Positions 36,165 through 49,200 of a stretch of DNA of 64,000 bases are shown piece by piece. Origin of the DNA: Chloranthus sessilifolius (taxonomy: Eukaryota > Streptophyta > Magnoliopsida > Chloranthales > Chloranthaceae). Every line of letters begins with the position of its first letter. The stretch's first letter is position 1. The position numbers were made by a program, and so were the translations under genes. The notes beneath the pieces are model-generated. The model had not been told where the DNA came from and ran no database searches. It worked only from the letters and a program-made list of their open reading frames with translations. Location of the stretch: NCBI GenBank assembly GCA_021018995.1, contig CM037585.1, forward strand, positions 123,470,831-123,534,830. The letters run 5' to 3'.

Positions 36165-39054
36165 TTGCTTTATTAGGAAACCTTCTGTATAGCTGTTGGT
36201 CCCCCGCCCACACATCTTTCCATAACCTTATTCGGCGACCGTCACCCAACGAAAATTTAGTCCCCTCGTGGACATCTTGGGCACAACCTTTGGCAGCCTT
36301 CCACCATTTCGATCTATGACTAGGATTCGAAATATCATCATCCGGAGCCCCGTACTTGGCAGCCGCGATCTGACACTAGAGCTTATTTCTTTCTTCCTCA
36401 TCTTCCATCCGCCACACCCACTTGGCAAGTAAGGCTCTATTTACTAACCTCAGGTTTCTGATACCAAGACTGCCTTGGTCTTTGGGCATACAACACTCGT
36501 CCCATCTAACCAGGTGCTCCTTCTTTCGATTCCCCGCTCCTTCCCAAAGGAAGTCCCTTACAATCTTTTCCAGTTTATGAATAACCATAGTCGGCGCCCA
36601 TAAGAAGGACATCATAAAAACTGGAATGGAAGCGAAGGTTGATTTGATGAGAGTTAGCTTTCCGCCATAGCTTAGCATTTTGCTCTTCCAGGTCGCGTGT
36701 TTATCCTGAAATCTGTGAACCACCGTGTCCCATAGGCGTGCCCTCCTTCCGAATCCCATCAGGATTCCTAAATAAGAAACGGGTAACATTGCATTGGTAC
36801 ACCCAATCTCCAAAGCCACCCGGTCCGTGACCTCCATGGGCGTATTTATACCAGAGAGGGTAGATTTGTGGATGTTGATCCGCTGCCCCGAGATTGCTTC
36901 AAAGATCGTGAGCACATCCTTAGTCGCCTTAATTTCCCTGTTGCCATTATTACCATTGCAGAGGACTAAAGTGTCGTCTGCATATTGAAAATGAGAGATA
37001 TACGTGGCAAGCGCCTTTATCAAGTTTAAATCATCCGCCTTCTTGAATAATTTGTGAAGCGCCTCCCCTGTACAGTTAAATAGCAGTGGTGATATGGGGT
37101 CCCCCTTCCTCAAGCCTTGCTTGCTTTTGATGTATCCGTGCGGTGTTCCATTGATGAGAATCGAGAAGCGAGCCAACGCGTAGCATCCTCTCATCCACTT
37201 TCTCCACTTGCCTCTGAATCCCATCCTTTGCAACACGTAGTCAAGGAAATCCCACTGCACCTTATTGTAAGCCTTTTCCATGCCTATCTTGAAGATCCAA
37301 CCTTTATCTTTCCGCATCTTGGCTGAGTGCAACGTTTTAGAAGCGGCCACTACAATATCCATTAGTTAGCTGCCCGGGATAAATGCCCCTTGAACATTGG
37401 AAATAAGGTGGTCTATAACGAGCTTTAGACGGTTGGCGAGGACTTTGGAAATTATCTTGTACGCACTATCAATTAGGCTGATTGGGCGGTAATTAATTAT
37501 ATCTGTCGCCCCTTCCCGCTTCGGGATCAAAGTAACAAAAGTAGAGTTCATGCATTTACTAATCTGTCCGTTTTCATGAAAGTTATGCATCATGGCCATA
37601 AAATCCCTTCTGATGGTTGTCCAGCAACTTCTGAAGAACTCCATGGTGAATCCATCTGGTCCTGGCGACTTATTAAACCCCGAACCATTGATAGCCCTTT
37701 GCACCTCTTCTTCGTTGAAAGCTCTTTCCAAATCGTTAGCCTCATCCTCCGTAATGGTATTGAACATAATCCCATCCATGCGTGGCTTGACGGCCTCGTC
37801 GTTGCTGAATTGATGCTGGAAAAAATCTGCTATTTTCGCGGGGGTAATGGCAGGGTCCTCAAGCAGATTCTGATTGATAGTAATAGAAGTAATATAGTTC
37901 ATTCTCCTTCTTCCGTTAGCAACCATATGGAAAAATCTATTATTTCCGTTTCCTTCTCTTAACCAATGCGCCTTAGATTTTTGGCGCTAGTCCTGTTCCT
38001 TGTGCATGACGCTCCGGTTAAACTAAAGCTTAAGGGCCATTCGGATATCTCTCTCAGATTTCGACAACGCAGCCTCCTCTTCTGCCGTGTTGATCTCCAC
38101 AATTTCAGCCATAATCCTCTCCCGGTTCTGTTTGTTCTTTCCGAAATTCTGTACGTTCCACTCCTTAATCTTGTTTTTCAGATTTTTAAGTTTGGTGGTA
38201 AACACAAAAAGGGGGGGGGTTCCGGTGGTTCTATCTTGTTCCCACCAGGTCTGAATATGTTGCCTGAAATCCTCATTCTGCAACCAGGAATTACAAAATC
38301 TGAAAGGGCTCGACCTCATTCCCTCCCTCCTATACTCCCCTGTAGATAGGATAATTAGTCTATGGTCGGAAATAGTGGTGGAGCGCAGAAAAATCGTTGG
38401 GTCCTGGACCACCTCAAGGAACTCAGTTTGGCACAAGAACCTGTCAAGCCTGCATAGTGTCGGTTTGTCCTGCCCATTGGACCACGTGAATCTTCTCCCC
38501 TCCATCCCAAGATCGAACAGCGCCCCTTGTGTTATGTAATCCAGAAACAAATCAGTAGCCGTAACGTGAAGGTGCCCTTTGTTTTTCTCCTCATTATTCT
38601 TTAGAGCATTGAAATCCCCCCCCCCCCCCCCCCCCCCCCCGATGCTCAGCAGCGATTCCCATCTGCTTAGCATCGCAATTAGCTCGAAAAAGAAATCCTT
38701 CCTGGTCCTATTATCATTTGGCCCGTAGACGGTCATTGCGACCCTCGTCTTACCATTTCTGCGATCCTGAATATGCGCAGCGACCGAGAAGTTACCCATC
38801 TCGGAGTCAATTAAATTATAGCAGTCCGCATTCCAAGCTAGTAGAATTCCTCCCCTCGTTCCGTCGGCTTCCATCGCAATCCATTCCCAATCAGCACTTG
38901 GGAGAACCGTTTTGACAGTAGAGACATCAGTAGCCCCCCATTTAGTTTCTTGCAACCCAATAACCTTAGGCCTTTGATTGGATATTGTCGATTTAACCAG
39001 TGCCCTTTTATCCGATGAACCTAATCCTCCAACATTCCAACTGAGAAAAATCAT
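36165..39054 (-). pseudogene. LINE B ORF2 (endonuclease and reverse transcriptase)
   Basis: The start is set at the ATG before FLSWNVGGLGSS. The endonuclease shows LQETKWG, TVYGPNDN, GGDFNAL, FTWSNGQ and SDHRLI. The reverse transcriptase shows WLREGNGNNRFFH, KSPGPDGF, FVTLIPKREG, NYRPISLID, QGAFIPG and FQYADDTLVLC, followed by YGGKLTLIKSTF and LWAPTMVIHKLE. One frame is kept from 39054 to the lost 3' end, with four in-frame stops: TAG near 38025, 37990 and 36374, and TAA near 37365. A run of 25 C (38616-38640) codes for about eight glycines just before DFNAL, where GGDFN is usual. It is inactive as it stands. Confidence 0.9.
38616..38640. repeat. Run of 25 C inside LINE B endonuclease
   Basis: The homopolymer expands the glycine pair of the GGDFN motif into about eight glycines and leaves the frame open. 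Such runs are also prone to sequencing error. Confidence 0.95.
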
Positions 39055-39207
39055 TAAAAAACTGAAAAAAAACGTGATCACCCCTCCGGATTTTCAGCTG
39101 GCTCTGACCAGCCCTCATTGGGTTCTCCTATGGATTTCCCCCTGTGAGCACCCAATTCGTTCCTTTCCTTTTCGCTTTCCGTTCCTCGCTCTGGTGTAAA
39201 AGAGCCC

Positions 39208-41600
39208 CTATTTTGATCTGATGCCCACCTTCGTCCTGACTCGACTCTTCCTGGCCTCAAGACTTTTTGTGTTAGCTGACTGTTTCCCCTTTTCAATTAA
39301 CTCTCCATATAACTTGAGAAGTTCGCTCCTGTCCCCATGGTACGTGACCCCTAGGTCCTCACCTAAATTGAGCAATCTTTCGGCTTCCCTTGAGGTGTCT
39401 AATGCTGCCATGTTGATACAATTTTCGGTATCCTTCTCATGAGCCATTGTTCCTCATAACGTTTGCTGATCTTCTCCCACTTCTATTCGGCTGAGATCTG
39501 CAGTCGGCAGTTCGGTCCTGTAGCTTGGCTCAATACAAAAACCCTGAAAACCGGAATCAGAAGAAACATTAGAACACTCCCTGGGTCTGGAAGGCCCGGG
39601 GTCAGCAGAATTAGAAAGAAAACATTTGATTTGGCCCATTGAGCCCAATCGGTCCTCATATCTATTGGCTTGCGCCCCATCGCCCCGGTCCATAACTCGC
39701 CTTCTCAGTTCCAGTGTGAGCCCACAAGGCCTGCCGAGCGTGTGGACGTTGTCCCGCTCGTGCGACAGCCTGGCTGTTTCCACTTGTCCTGTGGATTGAC
39801 ACGCTGCTTCCTCTTGTCTTGTGGATTGACATCTGGCTACCGTGCAACCAGTCCCCTTTCCATTTGGTTTCGAAGTAATGGGATGATAAGTCCCCTTTGC
39901 CTCTTTCGCAGTCGTCATTGGTTCAAGGTTTGAAGAGGCGCAGGAGTCTGTGACCCTAGACGGGCACGTGTCGCTCGTACCACTCCTCTCAGCCGAAAGT
40001 TGCATCTCCCATCTGCCTTTAGCCTTTATGGTGGACAACATCTCCTTCCCCTTTGTCCCCTCACGTGTCGCGATCTGCCCATCCAAGGGCCATTGATTTT
40101 TCATGTGTGGGCAAAAGAGTACCTTTTCATTCCTATTCGAAATTAAGGAAGCAGGCACAATGGTCAGAGCAAGGGACGCGTGTCGAACATCGGTCGTCTC
40201 TCTCTGGATCACCCACGTGTCCTCAATGTCCTTTCCTACTTCAAGAAATCGATTGGTAGCTCCCGGGGCGACGTGGTCCCTCCCAGCAAAGTTGTTAAGG
40301 TCGTTCCTCTCCAGCTCATTTTGCCATGTCCTCTCCACCCTATTGGTCCCCCGATTCAAGCATATCGGGATCGGAGCGCCGTTCCCTTCCGGCGGGAGTC
40401 CGATCTGCAGGCATTGGAGATGTGGGAGCTTCGTCCCATCCCCTTCTTGCATTTCCCCGTGAACGTCCGTTGCCTCGCCGAGAACTTCGGCGCCAGTACT
40501 CGCTGTGTGCTCTATCTCACCGGCCCCTACCCGAACGGGAGTTATTACGCCGTCATCTCTAACCGCCGGCCGTATGTTCCTCTCCAGTTCGCTCCACCAA
40601 TAGAACCTGCTCCCATCGATGAGGATATCTCCCCACCGAGGTATATTGGCAATATTGGGAGAGCGAATGACAATCCTCGCGAACCTGAAGTCCATCATCA
40701 GAGCAGTGCTAGGGTCGACATCTATGAAAGTTCCATAGGCTCGGTCAATACCGCTGAGTACCTCTGTGGTCCATAGGAACGGCAGTAACCTGTAAATACG
40801 TAGCCTATAACCGTCGTGTACATCTTTTTGTATGGTTGTGGAAAGGCTCTCTTCCTCCCATCTGTTGCATATGATGATATTACCTCCTCTCTTCGTCGGT
40901 CCATGGTTGACCAGCAGTTCAATGGCCGCTGGAGCCTCATTAGCAAACTCTGCTAGGAAAACTTTTTTTGTGTATTTTGAGATTGTAAATGGCGTTTGAA
41001 AACACTCCCCAACATCTGTAATATATGGGTTTCAATGAAATCGTCTTTGAGCAGTTGGTTGTCGGTGTTTATTATCATCCAGCAGTTGCGATTAAATTCT
41101 TTTCTTTTTTTATAAATTTCTCCCGATACTTGAATGATGGGAATGGCTTTCTCAGCCGGCTTCCACACAGTAGCAAGACGTGGTTCAACAGATTTCACCC
41201 AAGATTGCGTTTTCTTCGCTACCGGGGCAGATATCGTCATCGAAGGATTAACCGCAGGTCTCGAGTTGGTTGTCCTTGCCTGATACGACGAGTTTAAACC
41301 TTTGTAACGTTTTCCCGCGATGGTCCATCCGTTCTGTAAGTCCCGTTCTTGTCTTCGCGTGATTACAAGGGGTAAATTTCTTTCATTCCTTCCCCTGTTC
41401 GCCGGCCAAACCTTTAGAGGGTTGGAGATGGTAACCCCCGAACTCCAATGCGCATCACATCCCGTGGAGTAGCATCTGATTCTCCTTCTGGAGTTTAACA
41501 AGCCGCATTCCTTACACATCCAGTAGCCATTCCTAATAACGATCGGATCCCCCCTAACGTAGTTTCTCCACTGGTCGCTCCGCCGGTTTTCGTCCTCCAT
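39208..41600 (-). pseudogene. LINE B ORF1 with RanBP2-like zinc finger
   Basis: An ATG at 41600 is followed after 24 codons by a RanBP2-like zinc finger (41454-41528), W-x-C-x2-C-x3-N-x6-C-x4-C with all metal ligands present. A middle region containing NGWTIAGKRYKGL follows. Then comes a DUF4283-like RNA-binding region (WMIINTDNQLLKDDF through FADEAP-like and RIVIRSPNI phrases near 40670), then a long polar tail. One stop near 40950 and one frame change between about 40720 and 40700 break it. From 40698 to 39208 a single frame runs with one stop near 39452. I see no CCHC knuckle. ORF1 proteins of plant LINEs bind the element RNA (family knowledge). Confidence 0.8.
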
Positions 41601-41690
41601 TTCCTCTGTTCTAGTTTTCCCTTGGCCGTACTCTTCCAGTATTCTGATTCCCCCTCCCCCCCCCCTTTTTTTTTCTCTTACTTTCTGTTT

Positions 41691-42831
41691 TATTCCCGTA
41701 CTCCATCTTGGTGACTATGTAATGAGGATCGCAACCCTCAGCTACTCTAAATCAGGTAAGTGGATGAGAACCCACTAATATGTCAGTTTAGAAAGTGTCA
41801 AAACACAGGGAACTGACTGCAATTTATAGTATTTAACCTCAAATAACATCCTCAAGTTTTCAATAATTATTATACTTCTTCCCAACAATTATATACACAA
41901 ACTGAGAATAAATAAGTCTAAACTTATTGTGATTTGCTGTATTTGTCAAATCTGAATCACCACAGTAACTGTTAAAATAGGGTTAGCAGTGAGACATGTT
42001 CAAGTCGCAGCAATGGCAAAGGATTAACAGCAATATAACAGTCGGTAGTAGCAACAGTTGTTGAGGAAGACCGCAGAAATCTCTGGTAAGAATCAGGAAC
42101 ATATAAAGCAGTAGAGATCAGAAAATTTCAGCAGCACTATACAGTGTTCCATAGCAGAACTGAGTCTCAAAAGACCTCCAGATCAGCTGTCTGTAATCAA
42201 TCTGAAAAGATTGATACTTCCGGCAGCTTCAGGGGTTAAAAAACCCCTTGATGTTGATGATCAACAAGGCTCAAAAGCCACAAAAATAGTAATGTTTAAA
42301 CACCCACCAAAAGAAAATTATTTCTTATTCCAAAATCTCAAGTCTTCTGTCTCTCCCGAGAACAATATAAGTAATAAAAATAAAGAAGTTCCAGTTGGCC
42401 CAACATTACTAGAAAGATAAAAAACTTCTGCAACTGCAAATGGCCATAATGTAACATACTTTTAAAATTCACCTGTACACTGCATTCATTAGGACAAGGA
42501 TGGTGCTTATTGAGGTCCATATGTGTCTATGATAAAATCTATTATGTGATCTCTTCAACCTGAGTAAATTTCCTTTTATCATAATCCTCATAAAAGTAAA
42601 ACTGCATTTGACTATTAGAGAGAAAAAGGGTGTATGCCGCTTACCGATTATTCTACTTATTGCATAAGGTTTAATTGTTGGATTTAAAACTCTGTATTCA
42701 TTATGGATACACAATTTTCCTTGTGTTCTTGACACAGTGCTTTAGGGGTAACTAAGTGAGCCTTGCATGAATTTAGATTTAACTGTTTCTGGTTCTTGCC
42801 AACTAATTGGATACTTTGATAATTCTTGCAG
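41691..42831 (+). other. End of intron 3, possible old LTR
   Basis: There is no gene. 41740-42420 has the texture of an old LTR or solo LTR (repeated caacag/gcagcaa phrases), but I found no paired ends. A CT-rich and poly-C stretch at 41645-41690 marks the 5' end of LINE B. The intron ends 'aattcttgcag' at 42831. Confidence 0.4.
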
Positions 42832-43003
42832 CTATGGTAGCCTTAACAGATTCTATTTGCTGGAAGGTAGTGGGGAAGACTTCAGTCTCAGGTGGTATTG
42901 GAGTTGTAATATATCAGAAGCCTATCACAAATTCTTGCTATGAAGAACGTGAAGTAAACAGTCCTCCTTTATGTGACCAGCAGGGTTTGCACAACACTTC
43001 ATG
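42832..43003 (+). CDS. PMT23: PMT-family methyltransferase, fourth visible exon
   Basis: 172 bp. The first two bases complete the alanine codon begun at 27190. It encodes MVALTDSICWKVVGKT, GGIGVVIYQKP, SCYEEREVNSPPLCDQQ and NTSW, matching the conserved xxSICWKVVxK, GxxxYQKP and PPLCD segments of PMT23-type proteins. The last two bases (TG) form a tryptophan codon with the first base of the next exon. It is intact. The 94-bp intron that follows has a 'gtatat' donor and a 'gggcag' acceptor. Confidence 0.95.
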
Positions 43004-43097
43004 GTATATATGTGGTCTCACTTATTGCCATTGGTTGGCCATTTTCCATTCCTATTTGTCATGTTATGAATTTTCTTTCGTTTATTCACTAGGGCAG

Positions 43098-43361
43098 GTA
43101 TGTAGACCTTGACGGTTGTCTTCCCCAACTTCCAATAGCTGACTCAAGTCATGAATACAGCTGGCCCATTCCCTGGCCTGAACGGCTTAGCACAAGACCT
43201 TCAATTTTTCCTATAAAAGAAAGCAACAAATCTGCTGAAGAAAACTTTTATGAGGACACTAACCACTGGGATGCACTTGTATCAAAAATTTATTTGCATG
43301 GCCTTGCTATCAACTGGTCAGGCATTCGGAATGTTATGGATATGAATGCTGGTTTTGGGGG
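43098..43361 (+). CDS. PMT23: PMT-family methyltransferase, fifth visible exon
   Basis: 264 bp in phase with the previous exon. It encodes WYVDLDGCLPQLP, then WPIPWPERLSTRP, the linker FYEDTNHWDALVSKIYLHG, and NWSGIRNVMDMNAGFGG, the start of the second conserved half of the PMT domain. The exon ends with GG of a glycine codon before 'gtaaga'. The remaining part of roughly 160 residues, with FAAAL, NVVP, DRGLIG-HDWCE and RTYDLLH in relatives, is not found before 64000, so the next intron exceeds 20.6 kb. No stop interrupts any of the five exons. Confidence 0.95.
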
Positions 43362-43970
43362 GTAAGATGCATACTAAATGAATTGGGTTCATTCGACTCT
43401 TTCTCAGGTTTTCGTAGATTATAATTTCTGTTTAAATCTGTGATTTTGATTGAATTTTCTGCTTTTAGGACCGGGATTAACTGTCATAGATGATATAGTT
43501 TGTAAACGCTAATGTCCTGCGTCAGGTATAAATAAAATGAATTATAGGGATTGACATGACAGAAATATCTACTGTCATTTTATTTTTAAAAATTGTGAAG
43601 TATGATTTGGTAAATCCTAAATAAATATGCACACTAATAACTCAACAGATGATACATTTGCATAGAGAAGAATTTCATTAAATCACAGATATTGAAGCAT
43701 TGTTGAAATTTTTTGATAGGCCCTAGAAGTGCGGAAACTATAATAGAACCTATGACCAACTTTCTAAAATCTACATAAAATTGATTAAGTTCCATTCAAA
43801 TTTTTTTATCATGTAACTATAATGGGATAACGATATTTAATTTATTTTAAGTGTTTGAATATACATAACATTCACATGCTTGTTACTGTGAAACAGATAC
43901 TTTCTGATCTAAACAATTCGACACTCTATATGCTTATTTATAAAATCTGGTATGCATGAACCTGCAATAA
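43362..43970 (+). other. Start of the last intron in the window
   Basis: AT-rich intron sequence. No element ends or coding similarity are seen before the LINE target site at 43971. Confidence 0.5.
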
Positions 43971-44056
43971 ATTAGGGACTGATAAAGCCGTTGATTGGTC
44001 CTAGATGGTTTCCTTGGCATAGGTCAATATCTTTTCAGAAAATTGCAACCCGTAAG

Positions 44057-46202
44057 TGTAACGACCGAGGTTTTTCGTTATTTAGTCCTTAATTATTTGC
44101 TAGATTTGTAATTATGATTAGTTTAATTGATTTGATGGATGTGATTAATTTTACGCATGAATGTAATGCGTACTTTATTTTATAATGGATCATGATAATT
44201 AATTAATCTAATTAATATACCCTAAAAGCCCTTAAATATGTGTTAGTAATAATTGGGGTGCGTTTAGCAATGTTTAATGGACTTTTAAAATATGTTAGTA
44301 AATTAACTAAAGACCCATTAAGTAATTAAAGACCCAATAACTAATTAAAGACCCATTAAGTAATTAAAGGCTCATAGAATCACTTAAGACCCATGTAGGA
44401 AATTCTAAATAGAGTTAGATCTTAAATAGGAAACCTTAAGTATTCTAAATAGAGTTAGATCTTAAATAGGAAACCTTAAAGCATTCTAAATAGAATTAGA
44501 TCTTAAATAGGAAACCATAAAGTATTATAAATATAGAGATTAATTTACAGAATTTTTACATAACTCTTATAACTTAATAACCTCATAGAGAAAGAGAAAA
44601 TTCTAGAGAAGGAGGAAAATTAGAAGACGAACCCTAGAGTTTTTGGTTTGAAGGCTTAGAAGAACGCAAGAGGAGCTTACGACGCGACCGGTTTTCGGAT
44701 TAGTGCTTCGGATTGGATCAAGGGAGAGAAGTTACATAAATATTTTACGTGAAAACTAGAGGTATGGAAAAATTATATTGAGATTAATCGGAAATGTAGA
44801 TAACACAATAAAATAGAAATGAGAGTTTATTTCATTTAATGAATATCCTTCATATTAGATTGATAAATTTTTATGCTTAATCACGAGTTTTCAATGGTAC
44901 ATGGGGTTTTGTGATTGATCACGAAATTCGGTGCAGAATCCAGAATCCGTGCAGAATCCAGAATTTGTCCAGAATCCAGAATCTGCCCGTAATCCGAATC
45001 GAGAATCGTCGAATTAATCTGCTCGTAATCTAGAATCTAATCTAGAATCTTGGAAACCGTAATCTATTCGTAATCCGTAATCTAATCCGTAATCCGCGAA
45101 TCAGTAATCGTAACTGTTTGGAAACCAGAATCCGTGTAGAATCCAGAATCTGCCCAAAATCTAGAATCTGTCCAGAATCAAGAATTTGTTAGGAATTTCA
45201 GAATTTGTCTAGAATGCAAGCAAGAAATTTTTATTCAAATATTGTCTATATTTAATCATCATGCTTAAATGTTTATTTATGTTCATCATTGTTTTATTGC
45301 TTAGAATCCATGCAAGCTAGGATGTTTGATTTACACAACATGAAACAAGCAGGAATCGATAGAGATTACATGTTTATGATGTGTTAAGCCTAAACAACTG
45401 AAAGAGCTATTGCATGATCGGTTGATTTCAAGTTTTTCTATGCATGTACATTCATGACATTCATAAAAGTGAAAAGATACGTTTACGACATGACACATGA
45501 AAATAAAATATTTCTATGATTATGATAGAATTCCTATGGGCTTATGCTAGAGGAATTAACATGAATAAGAATGACAAGTAATAAAAGTTATGCATCCATG
45601 CATTAATGATAAGACTGAAGGGATGGAGAAGGTCTTTAATTTTAAGCTTTCTACTTAACTGAAGAGAAGTTATGTGAAGGTTAACGTAGATACTAATCGA
45701 AGGATCAGAGAAGATTAGGATAATGATTAAGAAAGAGATAACCATGTCCATTATGTATGCCGATTCATGAGCATTAAATACACAATTAAAAATAACCACA
45801 CATGAAATTAGGGTAGAGACCCAGATCTGAGCGAAGATGGATTTGAAGTTTAGTTTATAGGATTTTCTTTATGCATTAGAAAGGATTTTTAGATGTTTAA
45901 TTCAAATTGTTTTTTGAACAAGTTCAGGCTAATGATGGATTATGTTTGATTTCAGTTTTATTTAATTTAAGGAGTAACCATACAATTTGGTATAATAGGT
46001 TGTTATCTCATAATTTAGTATTGTTCTCATGATGAAGAAAAAAATAATTTTGCGTGCACTTTTAATAGTTGTTTTTTTTCCGTTGCTTTTATATGCGGAT
46101 CTTTATGGAATAATTGATTTATTTAAAATCATGGATATATGACGTAGTGTGATGTCTCCAAGTGAGCGCATTGATCCGGTGTGTGAATTTGGGGACGACA
46201 CA
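44057..46202 (+). repeat. 5' LTR of the + strand Tekay element
   Basis: It starts TGTAACGACCGAGG and ends GGGGACGACACA. It carries tandem 41-bp units (about 44390-44520) and a GAATCC-type degenerate array (about 44930-45190). The primer site follows after one base. Confidence 0.92.
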
Positions 46203-49200
46203 GTTGGTATCAAAGCAGTTTTGCGATCTAAATTTGTGGAGATTGAAATTGATGTAGGAATGGTATTGATTTCAGATGGCCAATTTTCAGAGACAAGGTG
46301 ATAGGTTAGCAGATGCTGTTACGAGGGCGATCAATGCAGCGAGAGCACCCATGCCTAGATCGGATGTGGATGAGTTTAGCAAGAACCATCCTAGGACTTT
46401 CAATGGAACTGGCGAGGTTATGGAGCCACAACGGTGGATTAAGCACTTAGAAAAAATATTTGGGATAATGCAGTGCCCCGATGCTTGTAAGGTGAGGCTA
46501 GCAACTTACAAATTGGAAGACACGGCAGACCACTGGTGGAGCCAAGTCAATGATACTACAATTGCAGCAAACCCAGAACATGTTTGGACTTGGGCAGAAT
46601 TTATGAGAACCTTTAACGATAAATACTATCCGCAGAGTGTTCGTGAGGGTAAAATTACTGAATTTTTGAAGTTAGAACAAGGGAACATGACAATCGATGC
46701 CTACGATAGGGCATTTACTGAACTTGGAAGATTTGTGCCGAATATGATAGCTGATGAGACCTTCCGCATTAGGAAGTTTGAAGTTTGAGGACTTAGGCCA
46801 CATATCAGGTCTCTTGTAGTGGGGCATAGGAGTACTACCTTCAGAGAATTATTGGATAGATGTTATGCTGTAGAGAGAGATGTTAGCCAGACAAATCAAG
46901 GGAAAAATTTTGGTCAATTGACTCAAAGTAGCAATCAATTTAATGGACTAGATCGAGTCATGGGCAGGCAGAACAATCAACAAGGGAGGAAATTTACCCC
47001 ATATGGTAAACCCCAATGATTCAAATGTAAGGGACAGCCAACAACTATGACAACTCATACGACGATGAAGTCGAAACCGACGTGCGACACATGCGGAAAA
47101 CAACACTATGGTAAATGTTTACGAGGAACGATTGCATGCTACAACTGCGGGAAAGAAGGGCATAGAGCGGCGGATTGGAAGGAGCCGAAGAAGAATCAGA
47201 AAGCACCAATGACGATAACGGCTCATGGACGAGTTTATACCTTATCTGAGATGGATGCTAGAGCCTTCGATGATGTGATTCACGGTACGTTTTAGATAGT
47301 TTATCTTCCTTTTATTGCATATAGGAGCTATTCAAATTGTTATATTTAATGTGCATATTTATCTACCTTAGCTTTATAAATCACGCAAATATGAGACGTT
47401 AATTAAGACACTTAAGAATTCAAGCGAAATTTGAAGTTAGAAATTTTCTTAATTAAGATCGCTTAGCAATAATGAATGTGTGTGTTTGTTTTAGGCCATT
47501 TGTTGATTGACGGATGTTTCGCTCACGTACTTATGGATTCGGGAGCTTCACATTCATTTGTTTCTTTGGGTTTCGCTCCACGATTGGAGAAGGAACCTAG
47601 CATAATGAGCTTTACCTTGGTTGTCGCAACACCTTTGGGAAAAACCGTCATTGTTGATCGGTACTACCCAGATTGCGTTGTTCGAATTGGAGAGAACGAC
47701 CTGAAGACTGATTTGATTGTTTTAGACTTTGAAGATTTTGACGTTATTCTTGGGATGGATTGGTTAGCAGAGTCACGAGCTGATTTGGATTGTTACGAGA
47801 AGAAGGTGATCTTTGCGAAAAGCGACGGATCGATTTTTAAATTCAAGGGCTTGAGAAAAGGAACCGTGCCAACATTATGTGCGATGACGAATTTGGAAGA
47901 GAAGAGTGTTGATGTTTCGAAGATACCTATAGTTAGGGAGTTTGCTGATGTATTTCCCGAGGAACTTCCTAGTTTAACGCCTATTAGAGAAGCGGAGTTT
48001 CGAATCGACTTATTACCGGGTACGACACCGATTTCAAAGACACCATACAGGATGGCACCACTTGAGATGTCTGAGTTGAAGAAGCAACTGGAAGAGTTAC
48101 AGGGGAAAGGTTTTATACGCTTGAGTCACTCACCATGGGGAGCCCCGGTTTTGTTTGTAAAGAAGAAGGATGGCTCAATGAGACTGTGCATCGATTATAG
48201 ACACTTAAATCAAGTGACAGTGAAGAATAAATACCCGTTACCGAGGATTAATGATTTGTTTGACCAGTTAGGAGGTGCTCGATGCTTTTCGAAGATTGAT
48301 TTAAGGTCTGGTTACCATCAAGTGCGAGTACGAGAAGAGGATATACAAAAGACAGCTTTTAATACAAGGTATGGACAGTTTGAGTTTTTAGTGATGCCTT
48401 TTGGTTTGACGAATGCACCTGCAGTATTTATGGACTTGATGAATAGGGTGTGCAGACCCTTTTTGGACCAATTTGTAGTAGTCTCTGTGGACGACATTTT
48501 AGTCTACTCGAAATCAGAGGAGGACCATGCTACTCACCTACGGATAGTGCTTCGGACACTTTTGGAGCATCAACTTTTTGCCAAGTTGAGCAAGTGTGAG
48601 TTTTGGATGACGGAGGTGGCTTTTCTAGGCCATCGGGTTTCTGAGAAAGGAACCATTGTTGATCCTGCGAAGATCGAGGCGATTGTTCAGTGGGTACGAC
48701 CGAAGAGCGTGACCGAGATTAGAAGTTTTCTTGGTTTAGCAGAGTATTATAGAAGATTTGTGGAAGGTTTTTCAAAGATTTCTGGACTGCTTACAAATTT
48801 AACAAGGAAGAAGACGAAATTTGTTTGGTCCGATGAATGCGAGCATAGTTTTCAAGAGCTAAAAAGAAGATTGACAACCGCACCAATTTTGACGACACCA
48901 TCAGGTAGTGGAGGTTTTCTTATTTATACAGATGCGTCAAATAAGGGTTTGGGTGGTGTGTTGATGCAGAATGAGAAAGTTATCGCCTATGCTTCAAGGC
49001 AATTGAAAGATCATGAGAGGAACTACCCGACACATGACTTAGAGCTCGCAGCAATTATTTTCGTGTTGAAGTTATGGAAACATTACCTTTACGGGGAGAA
49101 GTTCATCGTATTAACAGACCATTAGAGTTTAAAGTACTTGTTTACGCAGAAGGATCTGAACTTGAGACAGAGGTGGATGGAGACTTTAATCCTGAGATTA

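Larger units (their letters stand above)
36165..41690 (-). mobile_element. L1-type LINE (LINE B), minus strand, 3' end missing
   Basis: On the minus strand the order is ORF1 (41600 to about 39208) and then ORF2 (39054 to about 36165). ORF2 stops being recognisable in the segment after the reverse transcriptase, before the zf-RVT region and 3' UTR that LINE A and LINE C both retain. An AATAAA lies at about 36168-36175 on the minus strand, followed by A-rich sequence and 11 A at 36111-36121. Both frames are far better preserved than in the other two LINEs, so this is the youngest. No clear target duplication was found. It lies antisense to the host gene. Confidence 0.85.

Noticed and set aside
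40180-40776. A 198-codon open frame on the plus strand
   Set aside because: It is the antisense shadow of LINE B ORF1, which has the recognisable domains on the other strand.
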